DNA of 64,000 bases, taken from assembly GCF_000332055.1 (NCBI RefSeq), contig NZ_ALVZ01000232.1, positions 52,328 through 116,327 of the forward strand, written 5' to 3'. The stretch is from Xenococcus sp. PCC 7305 (GTDB lineage Bacteria; Cyanobacteriota; Cyanobacteriia; Cyanobacteriales; Xenococcaceae). Below, piece after piece: positions 36,244 through 45,547 of this stretch. The translations under genes were made by a program, and so were the position numbers. A model generated the notes under the pieces. It was not told where the DNA came from. It ran no database searches and was given only the letters and a program-made list of their open reading frames with translations. Position 1 is the stretch's first letter, and each line of letters starts with the position of its first letter.

Positions 36244-36984
36244 TTATGCTGTTGCTTGAGTTGCATCCATAGTTAACTGTTCAATACTAGGTAATTCAAG
36301 GCAATATCCCGCGCCATATACTGTTTTAATATATCGGGGGTGGCGAGGGTCTGGCTCTAGCTTGGTACGAAGATGGCGAATATGAACCCGAATGGTTTCG
36401 ATATCATCATCTGGATCGTAGCCCCATACCTCTTTGAGAATTTCACTAGGAGCAACGGTTTGCCCATGACGCTGTAACAGACAGTGTAGTAATTCAAATT
36501 CCAAATGGGTTAGTTTTACCGTCTTCTGGAACCAGATAGCTTCAAACCGCTCAGGAATTAAAGTTAACGGGCCATAGTTGAGGATTTCTGAATGTTTTGC
36601 CGCTTGAGGGATGCGATCAGTGCGTCGCAATAAAGCCCTGACCCTAGCGAGCATCTCCTCAACCTCAAAAGGTTTCGTCAAATAGTCATCTGCACCGGCA
36701 TTGAAACCTTCTACTTTATCTTGGGTTTGACCTAAAGCTGTCAACATTAAGACTGGGATATCAGAGGTACGCTCATCACGGCGTAATCTTTGACAAACAG
36801 TAAAACCATCAACTTTGGGAAGCATCAAGTCCAACATGACAAGATCTGGCTGTAACTGAACCGCTAAAGCTTGACCTTTGATACCATCTTCAGCTTGGTT
36901 GACATCATAACCCGCCATCTCTAGGTTTATAGAGACCAACTCAGAAATTGCAGGGTCATCATCGATTACGAGTATTCGAGGCAT
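36244..36984 (-). CDS. rpaA: Response regulator RpaA
   Basis: A 246-aa OmpR-family regulator. The receiver domain (1-120) has acidic pocket D8-D10 and phospho-acceptor D52 ([10 protein letters not shown]). The DNA-binding winged helix (about 135-232) contains [35 protein letters not shown] and [15 protein letters not shown]. The N-terminus [25 protein letters not shown] is RpaA-specific and differs from RpaB. RpaA receives the circadian output from SasA/CikA and controls dusk genes. It is convergent with the ZorB-like gene. The kinase is not nearby. Confidence 0.93.
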   Translation of the reverse strand: MPRILVIDDDPAISELVSINLEMAGYDVNQAEDGIKGQALAVQLQPDLVMLDLMLPKVDGFTVCQRLRRDERTSDIPVLMLTALGQTQDKVEGFNAGADDYLTKPFEVEEMLARVRALLRRTDRIPQAAKHSEILNYGPLTLIPERFEAIWFQKTVKLTHLEFELLHCLLQRHGQTVAPSEILKEVWGYDPDDDIETIRVHIRHLRTKLEPDPRHPRYIKTVYGAGYCLELPSIEQLTMDATQATA

Positions 36985-37589
36985 CTGTATATTTTTATTA
37001 TTATGTTGATTTTAGATAAAAGATAAGCTCAAAAAATTTAGATAATGTCACTTAATCCTGTTAATGATTATAAGCATGATTGCTCATGATGGTGGTAGTC
37101 AATGGCGAAACTAGTGGTCACTCATCCATTTTCGGAATCAATATCATTAATAAAATTTATATATGAACAGACAAATAATTTGATTTTTCTAGCTGTTTAC
37201 CTCCCCCTGAAGTCTTATTTTTAAGCTCTTTTTATAGATAAGATATTCCTAGAATCATTATTAATTATTTAGCAATTATGATGGGCGATTACGCCTTTTT
37301 CCTAGTCAGATGACGATAAATTACTTTCTCTTTTTTATGCATTAGCTTAAAAATAATCGCATTATGTTACTGTAGAGCTACAAAAGAGCTGAGGCTTATG
37401 TAAAAAGTTGTTACTATCTACAGCGAACCATGTAAAAATTCTTAATGAAAAGTTGTATTGAATAAGTTTACTCTAGCCAAATAGGTTTAAATTTCGATCT
37501 TAGCCAAGCAATCTTGATGGGGTTTATTCCTAAAGTCATTCATAAATCTGATTGATCGATAGTTAATTTTTAGAAGCAGGAAGTTTAGC
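36985..37589. other. Long divergent intergenic region, no gene seen
   Basis: 605 bp between rpaA (minus) and ho1 (plus). It is AT-rich throughout. I found no protein-like small frame, tRNA or obvious riboswitch. The length suggests substantial regulation of rpaA, ho1 or both, or an unrecognised non-coding RNA. Confidence 0.5.
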
Positions 37590-38306
37590 ATGAGTGTTAA
37601 TTTAGCGACTATGTTGCGTGAAGGGACCAAAAAATCCCATACAATGGCGGAAAATGTTGGTTTTGTGAAATGTTTTCTCAAAGGTGTAGTAGAGCCCACT
37701 TCCTACCGCAAACTAGTGGCGAATCTTTATTTCGTCTACTCTGCGATGGAAGAGGAGATGGAAAAACTTAAAGACCATCCTGTGCTTTCTCATATCTATT
37801 ATCCTGTGTTGAATCGCCGACAAAGCCTAGAGCAAGATTTGCAATACTATTTTGGGGCTAATTGGAGAAAGGAAGCTGTTCTTTCTAAAGCTGGCGAAGA
37901 ATATGTCGGACGTATTAGAGAAATTGCTAAGACTCAGCCAGAACTTTTGGTCGCGCATAGCTACACGCGTTATCTAGGGGATCTTTCTGGTGGGCAGATT
38001 CTCAAAAAAATCTCTCAAAGAGCCATGAATCTTTCTGATGGTGAAGGCACTGCTTTTTATGAGTTTCCGGAAATTCCCGATGAAAAAGAATTTAAGAATC
38101 AATATCGTCAGGCTATGGATGAACTTCCTGTAGACATGACAACTGCCGAGCAAATTGTTGATGAAGCTAATGATGCCTTTGGCATGAACATGAAATTGTT
38201 CCAAGAACTTGAAGGTAATTTGATTAAAGCGATCGGCACTATGTTATTTAATACCCTAACTCGCCGTCGCACTCGTGGCAGTACTGAAGCTGAATTGGCA
38301 ACTTAA
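37590..38306 (+). CDS. ho1: Heme oxygenase (biliverdin-producing)
   Basis: A 238-aa ferredoxin-dependent heme oxygenase that opens heme to biliverdin IXalpha, the precursor of phycobilins. The proximal heme ligand is H17 in KKSHTMAENV. The distal helix appears as YTRYLGDLSGGQILKK, with the flexible Gly pair over heme. The length and the EEMEKLKDHPVLSHIYYPVLNR segment are typical of cyanobacterial HO1. It is monocistronic, preceded by a 605-bp gap and convergent with mtnP. Confidence 0.96.
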   Translation: MSVNLATMLREGTKKSHTMAENVGFVKCFLKGVVEPTSYRKLVANLYFVYSAMEEEMEKLKDHPVLSHIYYPVLNRRQSLEQDLQYYFGANWRKEAVLSKAGEEYVGRIREIAKTQPELLVAHSYTRYLGDLSGGQILKKISQRAMNLSDGEGTAFYEFPEIPDEKEFKNQYRQAMDELPVDMTTAEQIVDEANDAFGMNMKLFQELEGNLIKAIGTMLFNTLTRRRTRGSTEAELAT

Positions 38307-38378
38307 TAGTTGGTAGTTGCTGATTGGTAATCGACAATTACCTAAAACACTAAATCAAATTTCAAATTCAAATATTAA

Positions 38379-38442
38379 AACAACCCTAGGAACTAGGTTT
38401 CAGTCGAGAGGATAAGATTGTTATTTAGTTTTTAGGGTTGTT
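38379..38442. terminator. Possible terminator between convergent ho1 and mtnP
   Basis: A 9-bp complementary pair (aacaaccct / agggttgtt) brackets a 46-nt loop that itself holds a small cctag/ctagg hairpin. It lies between two convergent stop codons. There are T-rich stretches on both sides but no clear U-tract. Confidence 0.3.
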
Positions 38443-38449
38443 GATTGTT

Positions 38450-39322
38450 TTAGAGATATTTTTTTAAAAACACTGACAGTTTATCTTTGGTTGTCTCAGG
38501 GGCTTTGTCTAGTGGTGTAAAGATTGCATACTGTAAGGCAGAATGGGCTATCGATTCGGGAGGATTAGCATTGATTCTTTTAACAGTTTCCTGGATAGCT
38601 TTTTGCGCATTGATGGCATTATGTTTTAAATTGTCAATAATCATCTCGACGGTGACACTATCATGATCTTCATGCCAGCAGTCATAATCTGTTACTAGCG
38701 CCAGGGTCGCATAGGCAATTTCGGCTTCTCGGGCTAATTTGGCTTCGGTTAAATTGGTCATACCAATAATTGTGGCATCCCAACTACGATAGAGATTTGA
38801 TTCTGCTTTAGTGGAAAAGATAGGGCCTTCCATACAAACATAGGTGCCACCACGATGTAATTTGATATCAGGAATTTCTAAAGAGGCGATCGCATCAGCT
38901 ACAATTTCGGCTAGTTTCGGACAGACAGGATCTCCAAAGGCAATATGGGCGACTATGCCATCACCGAAAAAGGTAGCAGCCCGATTTTTTGTGCGATCTA
39001 TAAACTGATCGGGAATTACAATATCTAGGGGTCTCACCTCTTCTTTAAGGGAGCCGACAGCGGAAGCTGAAATAATATATTCCACTCCTAACTGTTTCAT
39101 CCCATGAATATTGGCACAGAAGGGTAATTCGGAAGGAAGTAGATGATGATTTCTTCCATGACGGGCCAGAAACGCGACGGTAGTACCTTCTAGGGTACCG
39201 ACGATAAACGCATCAGAAGGTGAGCCAAAAGGAGTCTCTAACTCTACTTCCTTGACATCCTTCAAAGCATCCATGTTATATAAACCGCTACCGCCAATGA
39301 TTCCGATTTTTGCCTCTACCAT
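38450..39322 (-). CDS. mtnP: S-methyl-5'-thioadenosine phosphorylase
   Basis: A 290-aa enzyme of the methionine salvage pathway. It splits methylthioadenosine from polyamine synthesis into adenine and methylthioribose-1-phosphate. Visible are the phosphate-binding start [37 protein letters not shown] and [18 protein letters not shown]. The purine-site segment [31 protein letters not shown] is split by no insertion. The length is normal for MtnP. It stands alone, 108 bp downstream of the diguanylate cyclase gene on the same strand. Confidence 0.95.
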   Translation of the reverse strand: MVEAKIGIIGGSGLYNMDALKDVKEVELETPFGSPSDAFIVGTLEGTTVAFLARHGRNHHLLPSELPFCANIHGMKQLGVEYIISASAVGSLKEEVRPLDIVIPDQFIDRTKNRAATFFGDGIVAHIAFGDPVCPKLAEIVADAIASLEIPDIKLHRGGTYVCMEGPIFSTKAESNLYRSWDATIIGMTNLTEAKLAREAEIAYATLALVTDYDCWHEDHDSVTVEMIIDNLKHNAINAQKAIQETVKRINANPPESIAHSALQYAIFTPLDKAPETTKDKLSVFLKKYL

Positions 39323-39430
39323 AAACTAGTTTTGCTCCAAATATTGCTGCACTTTTTTGATTCTAGTATCGCTAGTGTTGTGCAGATTAAAAGAAAAACC
39401 AAAATAATTGTAGTATGTAATGTTGCTGAG

Positions 39431-40462
39431 CTATTTTTGAGATATTTTTATGCGATCGCGGCCTTGTTTTTTCGCCCTATAGAGTGCTTGATCCGCAGCT
39501 GTAATTAAAGCTGAGGCTGCCGAATTGATTGTTGGGATGGTACTGGCAACACCTAAACTAACAGTTAAGCGATCGCTGATTAGTGAATTAATATGGGGAA
39601 TATTTAAGACGTTAATCTCAGCCTGAATATTTTTGGCTACTCTGGTCGCTCCAGCAAGCTCAACATTGGGAAGGATCACAATGAATTCTTCTCCACCATA
39701 GCGAGCAACTAAATCCTTGGAGCGTTTAATGGTCATATCAATGGTTTGAGCAACTTTTTTTAAACAGCGATCTCCTTCTAGATGGCCGTAAGTATCGTTA
39801 TATGATTTGAAATAATCTATATCAACCATGATTATCGAGATATCTATCTGATTTCTGATCGCATTCCCCCATTCTCGCTCCAGAAAATCTTCTAGCCGAT
39901 AGCGATTAGCAATTCCTGTCACGCGATCTGTAGTAGCCAACAAAAAAAGCTTTTTGAGCTCCTTGTTTTGGTGCTCTAATTGAAAAGTAAAATTTTTGAC
40001 TTGTCTTTCTAGTTGCTGATTTACTTTTTGTAAACGTTCTTCACTTTGAGATATCTTTTCGAGGTAATGCATCCGTTCAATAGCATAATTAATTGAACGA
40101 ACTAAAACGTCTGTGGTTGTTTGTTCTTTGACCAAATAATCCTGTGCACCTTGTCTGACTGCTTTTAGGGCAATTATCTCGTCTTTAAAACCAGTTAATA
40201 AAACTATTGGGAGATTAGGTGCTATTTTCTCTAGGGTGAGCAAAGTCTCTAGTCCTTTGCTGTCAGGCAAACTAAGATCTAGTAAAACAATGTCAAAGGA
40301 TTCCTGGTGTAAAAAACTCACTGCTGTTTCTAGTCTTTCTGCATGAGTTAAATTAAACTGAACTTCCTCGGTTTTAACTAATTTTTTTCTCAGCAAAAAA
40401 GCATCCCTTTTATTATTCTCAACTAAAAGAGTTTTAATTTGCTTTCGCGTCATATTAGACAT
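39431..40462 (-). CDS. Response regulator diguanylate cyclase (REC-GGDEF)
   Basis: A 343-aa protein. The receiver domain (8-125) has phospho-acceptor D62 (VLLDLSLPD), but its acidic pair is E15-N16 instead of two acids, so metal binding may be altered. A coiled-coil linker spans about 130-172. The GGDEF domain (175-340) has active site GGEEF at 256-260 and an intact inhibitory I-site RSKD at 247-250. It should make c-di-GMP from GTP under feedback inhibition. Its sensor kinase is not in the window. A ComFB-type c-di-GMP receptor gene lies about 6 kb away. Confidence 0.92.
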   Translation of the reverse strand: MSNMTRKQIKTLLVENNKRDAFLLRKKLVKTEEVQFNLTHAERLETAVSFLHQESFDIVLLDLSLPDSKGLETLLTLEKIAPNLPIVLLTGFKDEIIALKAVRQGAQDYLVKEQTTTDVLVRSINYAIERMHYLEKISQSEERLQKVNQQLERQVKNFTFQLEHQNKELKKLFLLATTDRVTGIANRYRLEDFLEREWGNAIRNQIDISIIMVDIDYFKSYNDTYGHLEGDRCLKKVAQTIDMTIKRSKDLVARYGGEEFIVILPNVELAGATRVAKNIQAEINVLNIPHINSLISDRLTVSLGVASTIPTINSAASALITAADQALYRAKKQGRDRIKISQK

Positions 40463-40762
40463 TAAATCACTTAAGTAGATACTTCTCAGAATACAGAGTA
40501 GTTGCTTGTCCTACTTTTACCTCTATTGAAATTCTAACGCTCTAACGTTCAATAGTTCTATGAAAAATTGCTAGCTAATTCACTAAAAGTAAGGGATCAA
40601 ACTTATAACATACAGAAGCATCGTAAAAAATTGGAGAACATTTCTTTTGTAACAGAGCTCAAAAGTGTAATCTTTTTGTCATGCTCCCTATCATGCTTTG
40701 ATAACAAATAACCCTTTTTATTCTCTGGTTTATGGTTAATATGAACAGGTATTTTCTCTTTA
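40463..40762. other. Intergenic spacer, no gene seen
   Basis: 300 bp between the phosphorylase-like gene and the diguanylate cyclase gene, both on the minus strand. AT-rich, with no credible small frame or hairpin with U-tract. Confidence 0.5.
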
Positions 40763-41476
40763 TTACTCAAGTATTTCTGTAGTGATTTGTTGTAATGCTT
40801 GTAAACCTTTGAGACTTCCCCTAATTAATCTCATTGCCGCTTTGGGTTGTCGTAGAATTGAGATCGCCATAGGAATCATCTGTAACTGACCATCTTGATT
40901 GATTGCTTGGTTTAAGTCGGGAAGATCGTAGTGAATATCGTCACTGACTATTCTGAGTATCGCCACTGATATGCCTTGCGATGTTAGAGTTTGTAGATAA
41001 TTAAATCCTTCCATATCAACTACAGTAGCCCCATAGGTTTGAGCGAGGGATTTTTTTTCTGTAGCCAAATGAATAACGCGATCGCTGGTTAAGGCTCTGA
41101 CTGATTCGATTTTGGAGGTAAACTTGCTTTTGAGATTTGCAGTTAATTTTTCATCTGTTGTTAGAGATAAACCTTCCTTCATACAAGATTTGTATAAGAC
41201 AATATCGCCGACGGAATGTTCAGGGGCTAAACTGCCGCAAAGTCCCATTATTAAAACTTTTTGTGGTTTTGATTTATCAAGAAATTGCGGGTTTTGCCAT
41301 ATTTTATTGGCATCTTTTTCTCCAATGGGAATGGGGATAATCTTTGGCAGATTTCCTGAGCTAGCTGAAACTTTAGTCTTTCTAATGCCTGTTTTGACGG
41401 CTTGATATTCTGCACCTTGAACAACCAAAATAGTATCTATATTGTGATGAATTGTTGGTTGTTTAGTTTCATTCAT
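40763..41476 (-). CDS. Nucleoside phosphorylase-like protein
   Basis: A 237-aa protein of the purine nucleoside phosphorylase / MTA-SAH nucleosidase fold. Visible are the phosphate-binding strand KVLIMGLCGSLAPEHSVGDIVLY, the ribose-binding ATVVDMEGFNYLQTLTSQGI with the typical (D)MEG motif, and the base-site Asp in LRIVSDDIHYDLPDL. It is close to the group annotated as hopanoid-associated phosphorylase (HpnG-like), but no hopanoid genes are adjacent. The substrate is probably an adenosine-type nucleoside and is unproven. It is 113 bp downstream of petM on the same strand. Confidence 0.75.
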   Translation of the reverse strand: MNETKQPTIHHNIDTILVVQGAEYQAVKTGIRKTKVSASSGNLPKIIPIPIGEKDANKIWQNPQFLDKSKPQKVLIMGLCGSLAPEHSVGDIVLYKSCMKEGLSLTTDEKLTANLKSKFTSKIESVRALTSDRVIHLATEKKSLAQTYGATVVDMEGFNYLQTLTSQGISVAILRIVSDDIHYDLPDLNQAINQDGQLQMIPMAISILRQPKAAMRLIRGSLKGLQALQQITTEILE

Positions 41477-41515
41477 AATTATTCCTGGTTTTTACATAAT
41501 GACTTTATAAAATAA

Positions 41516-41545
41516 GCGATCGCATTTTGAGATTAACGCGATCGC
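41516..41545 (-). terminator. Possible terminator of petM formed by paired HIP1 octamers
   Basis: Two GCGATCGC palindromes (41516-41523 and 41538-41545) are separated by 14 nt and can pair into an 8-bp stem. On the minus strand ttattttat follows. It lies between petM and the phosphorylase-like gene. HIP1 copies are abundant, so the pairing may be chance. Confidence 0.3.
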
Positions 41546-41588
41546 CTTTTGTTAAAAATGGATGGTACTTTCTAAAAAAAGATTAATC

Positions 41589-41702
41589 TTATTCTGGTTC
41601 TCCACCTTGGATTTTGAGGATCATAAAACCCCAAGCCAATCCTATTAGCACCAAAATCATGCATAAAAACATTCCATTAACTAACATACTTTCCGCGCTC
41701 AT
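41589..41702 (-). CDS. petM: Cytochrome b6f complex subunit VII (PetM)
   Basis: A 37-aa single-helix thylakoid protein. The minus-strand ATG at 41702 opens [12 protein letters not shown], followed by a hydrophobic helix and the diagnostic end [16 protein letters not shown]. PetM is one of the four small subunits at the rim of the b6f dimer, which passes electrons from plastoquinol to plastocyanin or cytochrome c6. The length matches known PetM (about 35-38 aa). It has its own 91-bp upstream gap against divergent pdxA. It is short enough to be missed by length-limited gene calling. Confidence 0.93.
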   Translation of the reverse strand: MSAESMLVNGMFLCMILVLIGLAWGFMILKIQGGEPE

Positions 41703-41793
41703 CGTGGTTTCTCCCAAGAATTTATTTAAGATTTATTAGTATTCTGAGATTACAATGATATCCCAGTGATCATTAAGATATTGTAAGTGATAA

Positions 41794-42915
41794 ATGCCCC
41801 CAATTCCTCATCTAGCTCTGACCATCGGCGATCCTGCGGGAATCGGCACAGAAGTAATTCTCAAAGCTTTAGCTGATTTAACATTGGATTGTGAAATAAC
41901 TGTCATTGGTAGTCGTTCAGTTTTGCAAGCAACCTATGAGCATTTATTGCGCAATGGTAATTTGTCCCCTGAGGATTTGGCTGATCCGCAAACTTTAAAG
42001 ATTATTGATCGCCCCTTTAACAAGTCGTTCCAATGGGGACAAGGCAATGCTAGTACTGGGGCAGCGAGTTTTGATTATTTAGAAACTGCGATCTCGCTGA
42101 CCAATGAAGGTCAATTTCAAGGTATTGTCACGGCCCCGATCGCCAAAAATCTTTGGCAGCAAGCTGGCCATGATTATCCTGGGCAAACGGAAGTCTTAGC
42201 CGAAGGCGCGGGGGTCACTAGATTTGGTATGTTATTTGCGGGGCGATCGCCCTATACTGATTGGCAGCTAATCACTCTTCTGGCAACAACTCATATTCCC
42301 CTGGCACAAGTTCCCCAGACTTTGACTCCTGAGTTGCTGTCTCTGAAACTGGACTTGTTAGTTGAATCGCTACAAACTGATTTTGGCATTAGTAATCCGA
42401 CAATTGCGATCGCGGGTCTTAATCCCCATAGCGGAGAAGCGGGGCAATTGGGAACGGAGGAATTATATTGGATGTCAGCTTGGCTAGAGAAAGAACAACA
42501 GGAGCATTATAAGGCAAAGTTAATCGGCTTAATTCCTCCGGATACGATGTGGGTGAAACCGGGACAGGCTTGGTATGGAAGTGTCGAGGGCAGAGGGCAG
42601 AGGGCAGAGGACAGAAGTCATGAAGAAGTCAAGAGTCAAGAGTTAGATTTTTCGGGGGTTGCAGATGCTTATTTGGCTTTGTATCATGATCAGGGTTTAA
42701 TTCCGGTTAAGTTAATGGCTTTTGATCGTGCGGTTAATACAACTATTGGATTGCCCTTTATCCGCACTTCTCCCGATCATGGAACAGCTTTTGATATTGC
42801 GGGAAAAGGAATTGCCGATGCGAAGAGTATGCAAGCTGCGATCGCGCTAGCTGTAGAGATCATTCATTGTAGAATCGGAGAATGTAAGAGTTTTTCGAAT
42901 GGAGCGGTATATTAG
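41794..42915 (+). CDS. pdxA: 4-hydroxythreonine-4-phosphate dehydrogenase with a repeat-derived insertion
   Basis: A 373-aa NAD-dependent enzyme of pyridoxal phosphate synthesis that oxidises 4-phosphohydroxy-threonine. Conserved blocks are [54 protein letters not shown] and [15 protein letters not shown], with the metal-ligand His residues in GHDYPGQ, NPHSG and YHDQG. Between PGQAWYGS and [14 protein letters not shown] it carries about 20 extra residues ([19 protein letters not shown]). These are encoded by tandem ggcagag and agtcaag units of intergenic type. The frame is kept, and the insert sits in a loop just before an active-site His. Enzyme activity is likely retained. Confidence 0.93.
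   Translation: MPPIPHLALTIGDPAGIGTEVILKALADLTLDCEITVIGSRSVLQATYEHLLRNGNLSPEDLADPQTLKIIDRPFNKSFQWGQGNASTGAASFDYLETAISLTNEGQFQGIVTAPIAKNLWQQAGHDYPGQTEVLAEGAGVTRFGMLFAGRSPYTDWQLITLLATTHIPLAQVPQTLTPELLSLKLDLLVESLQTDFGISNPTIAIAGLNPHSGEAGQLGTEELYWMSAWLEKEQQEHYKAKLIGLIPPDTMWVKPGQAWYGSVEGRGQRAEDRSHEEVKSQELDFSGVADAYLALYHDQGLIPVKLMAFDRAVNTTIGLPFIRTSPDHGTAFDIAGKGIADAKSMQAAIALAVEIIHCRIGECKSFSNGAVY
42586..42646. repeat. Tandem GGCAGAG and AGTCAAG units inside pdxA
   Basis: About four copies of ggcagag (42588-42614), then imperfect aagtca / gagtcaa units to 42646, all within the pdxA reading frame. The first unit is the same as in the intergenic array at 47393-47419. Confidence 0.85.
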
Positions 42916-43117
42916 AAGTCAAATTTTAGTTTTGTTTGACCATTTTCATTGTTAGTGTTTGTTTGAGTGCTCTAGTGTCTTAGGTTGCTACGAATAAATT
43001 CCGTTAATGATTCCATAAAATGTGATCATTATCAGAAGGAGCAATCATGATTATCATATTTAAATCAGTTTTGGCTCTCGTTTTTTTTGCAGATGATTTG
43101 GGAGCGCTACATATAGT

Positions 43118-44704
43118 ATGCTGATGAAACTAACTTTAACAACTATAGCCATATTCTTACTCTATGGATTGTTACTGTTTATATTGCGCAAAATTTTTAG
43201 ACGGTTTCACAATGATATTGCTTTAGTAACACTCAATATATCGACCTGTCCAATATTAATTATTGTTTTTTTGGGCATTTTAAAAATTGCTGTCAATAAT
43301 TTCAGTTTTAGCTTTGACTTAGCATGGATTACTACATTTTTCCCGACCGCAGTAATAGTTACCGTCGGTTTCTGGTTGTGGAGATTATGTAGTCAAGTTG
43401 TCTTCTATTATCTCAAGCAATGGGCAGAAAATAGTGAAATTATGTGGGATGGTGTTTTGCTGCCTATGATAGAAGCTCTCACTCCTTTGTTAATTATACT
43501 CACTAGTTTGGCTTTAATTGCCCAGCTCTCTTTTGGTGTCAATTTGAATGGCATTTGGGTCGCTTTAGGTGGAGCAAGCTTTATTATTGGTTTCACAACA
43601 AAAGATATTTTAGCCAACTTTTTTAGTGGGATTGTACTTCTAATTGATACTCCCTTTCAGTTTGGTGACGTACTGAGTTTAGAGGATGGAAATTTGGGGA
43701 TTGTGCAAAAAATTGGATTACGAGTTACCCAAATTTATCAATTGGAAAGTCATACGCAAGCATACATTCCTAACAGTCTTTTGCAAGCACAACAAATTGT
43801 TAATCTTAGTCGTCCAATTACTCCCATTTATTACACTGTACCGATTTTATTGTTAGCTAATTGCGACCTCAAAATCTGTCGTCAGGTAATGCAAGAAGTT
43901 ATCTTGGCACATCCCGACACAATTGGCGATATTGACTCCAAGTTAAGCTTAATAGATAAATATTTTAATTGGGAAGAATCGGGAACATCTTTTCAGATCG
44001 ATAAGAAAAATGGACGCGCCAGACTCTTAGCGGAACAAAAAGTTAACCTCAAGCTAAAAGAAGTTGAAGATAATTTGGAAGCATTAGTTCTTACTTTAGA
44101 GTTTCTTGAAAAAGGAGGATTAAACCAGGATGAAATTGATACTATCCAGAAAGAGTATCAAAATATACTTGATTTAGTTGGACTAGAATTTTGTGAGATG
44201 CCGCAATTGGGTCAAAAACAGAAGTTGTCTCAAAGAAAACGCTATCAATCAATTAAACTTGAAGAAACAAACTCAAACAGCTCTTTAATTAGCCTTATTC
44301 GGGAATGGTATCGGCGCAGCCTACAAGATCCCAATATAGTAGATGAGGATCTCTATCTCTTACCCAAAATATGGGAGTATCAAATTGATTTATTGAAAAA
44401 ACGGTTGAGACGTTTGTTGGTTTATGTATTAAAACCTGAACGGATTGAAACCAGATTGGGAAAGCAAGTGAATGAATTAGTTTATTGGCTGCAAACTAGA
44501 TTTAAACAAGCACGGAATAGATGCCATAATCCAGATGTTTGCATCGAACATAATATTGCAGGTAGTAGTGCGATTTTTCTGAAATTTAGTCTTAACTACT
44601 ACGTTGATGATATCCGTTTAGAGGGTGGCAATCGAGGAATGAGAGTAAATAGTGAAATTTATTTCGAAATTCTGAATCATCTTCAATGCTATATTGCCAG
44701 TTAA
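43118..44704 (+). CDS. MscS-family mechanosensitive channel
   Basis: A 528-aa membrane protein. Four or five helices occupy residues 1-175, the last being the pore-lining TM3 (GIWVALGGASFIIGFTTKDILANFFSGIVLLID). The MscS beta-domain follows (FQFGDVLSLEDGNLGIVQKIGLRVTQI, AYIPNSLL). About 250 more residues of charged, partly helical cytosolic domain extend it beyond the usual MscS length, with a CHNPDVC pair of cysteines. Family members open on membrane tension and release solutes during hypo-osmotic shock. It is monocistronic. A second in-frame ATG two codons downstream (43124) is an alternative start. Confidence 0.88.
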   Translation: MLMKLTLTTIAIFLLYGLLLFILRKIFRRFHNDIALVTLNISTCPILIIVFLGILKIAVNNFSFSFDLAWITTFFPTAVIVTVGFWLWRLCSQVVFYYLKQWAENSEIMWDGVLLPMIEALTPLLIILTSLALIAQLSFGVNLNGIWVALGGASFIIGFTTKDILANFFSGIVLLIDTPFQFGDVLSLEDGNLGIVQKIGLRVTQIYQLESHTQAYIPNSLLQAQQIVNLSRPITPIYYTVPILLLANCDLKICRQVMQEVILAHPDTIGDIDSKLSLIDKYFNWEESGTSFQIDKKNGRARLLAEQKVNLKLKEVEDNLEALVLTLEFLEKGGLNQDEIDTIQKEYQNILDLVGLEFCEMPQLGQKQKLSQRKRYQSIKLEETNSNSSLISLIREWYRRSLQDPNIVDEDLYLLPKIWEYQIDLLKKRLRRLLVYVLKPERIETRLGKQVNELVYWLQTRFKQARNRCHNPDVCIEHNIAGSSAIFLKFSLNYYVDDIRLEGGNRGMRVNSEIYFEILNHLQCYIAS

Positions 44705-44837
44705 TTATTATTCTTCTGTCAATCCTCAAGAATTAATTTTCCTTACTCTAGATCTTTCAATAAATTAAGATTATTTTGATTTGCAAAACCTGCTACGGTA
44801 AGATTGCCTTTTCCCAATTTCTGAATCTCTTTCCCCT

Positions 44838-45497
44838 ATGACGATCGCGTATTTAAAAGGAAATGTCATTGAAGTCGCCAAAAACTTTAGCAATCGCATG
44901 ATTCTCGTCCTCGAAGTCAATAATATTGGCTACGAAGTCCAAATTACCCCGCGTTTTTCCCGACAATTATCCAGCGAAAACCCCGAAAATTTTCAAGTAT
45001 TTACCCATTTGCAGATTCAAGAAGATCGTCAAATACTTTATGGATTTGCGACGGTGACAGAACGTGATTTATTTCGTCAATTGGTTAGTGTGAGTGGGAT
45101 TGGGATGCAACTTGCGATCGCACTATTAGATACATTAGGCATTACAGAACTAGTTACCGCGATCGTCACAAGTAATGTTCCTGTACTAACAAAAACCCCC
45201 GGAGTTGGTAAAAAAACCGCAGAAAGAATTGCCCTAGAACTCAAAAGCAAGCTCAGCGAATGGAAAGAGCTTCCCTCGTCTGAAGTTGCCACAGAAGTCG
45301 AAGCTACTACTAATACAGGAGCAATGCCCAAGCCAGAAATTTTAGAGGATATCGAAATGACACTGGCAGCTCTAGGTTATAGTAACGAAGAAATTGCCCA
45401 AGCGATCGCAGCTATTAGTCGAGACAATTTACTCATCAAAAATCCCAATGTAGAAGAGTGGCTCAGAAGTGCAATTTCTTGGCTTAGCGGAGAATAG
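44838..45497 (+). CDS. ruvA: Holliday junction branch migration protein RuvA
   Basis: A 219-aa protein. The N-terminal OB-fold (1-65) opens IAYLKGNVIEVAKN. The tandem helix-hairpin-helix DNA-binding motifs are LVSVSGIGMQLAIALLDTL and LTKTPGVGKKTAERIALELKSKL. The C-terminal three-helix domain III contacts RuvB (EMTLAALGYSNEEIAQAI). RuvA tetramers clamp the four-way junction while RuvB drives branch migration. The length is typical of cyanobacterial RuvA. It stands alone between the MscS gene and a repeat; ruvB is not in the window. Confidence 0.96.
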   Translation: MTIAYLKGNVIEVAKNFSNRMILVLEVNNIGYEVQITPRFSRQLSSENPENFQVFTHLQIQEDRQILYGFATVTERDLFRQLVSVSGIGMQLAIALLDTLGITELVTAIVTSNVPVLTKTPGVGKKTAERIALELKSKLSEWKELPSSEVATEVEATTNTGAMPKPEILEDIEMTLAALGYSNEEIAQAIAAISRDNLLIKNPNVEEWLRSAISWLSGE

Positions 45498-45516
45498 CAG
45501 TCCTTGTTAAATTAAA

Positions 45517-45543
45517 CCATCTGCCATCTGCCATCTGCCATCT
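45517..45543. repeat. CATCTGC short tandem repeat
   Basis: Four copies of ccatctg fill most of the 50-bp space between convergent ruvA and the UgpC-like gene. Confidence 0.85.
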
Positions 45544-45547
45544 TCCT

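Noticed and set aside
36244..36984. RpaB instead of RpaA
   Set aside because: The N-terminus ([16 protein letters not shown]) and the [11 protein letters not shown] winged-helix text are those of RpaA.
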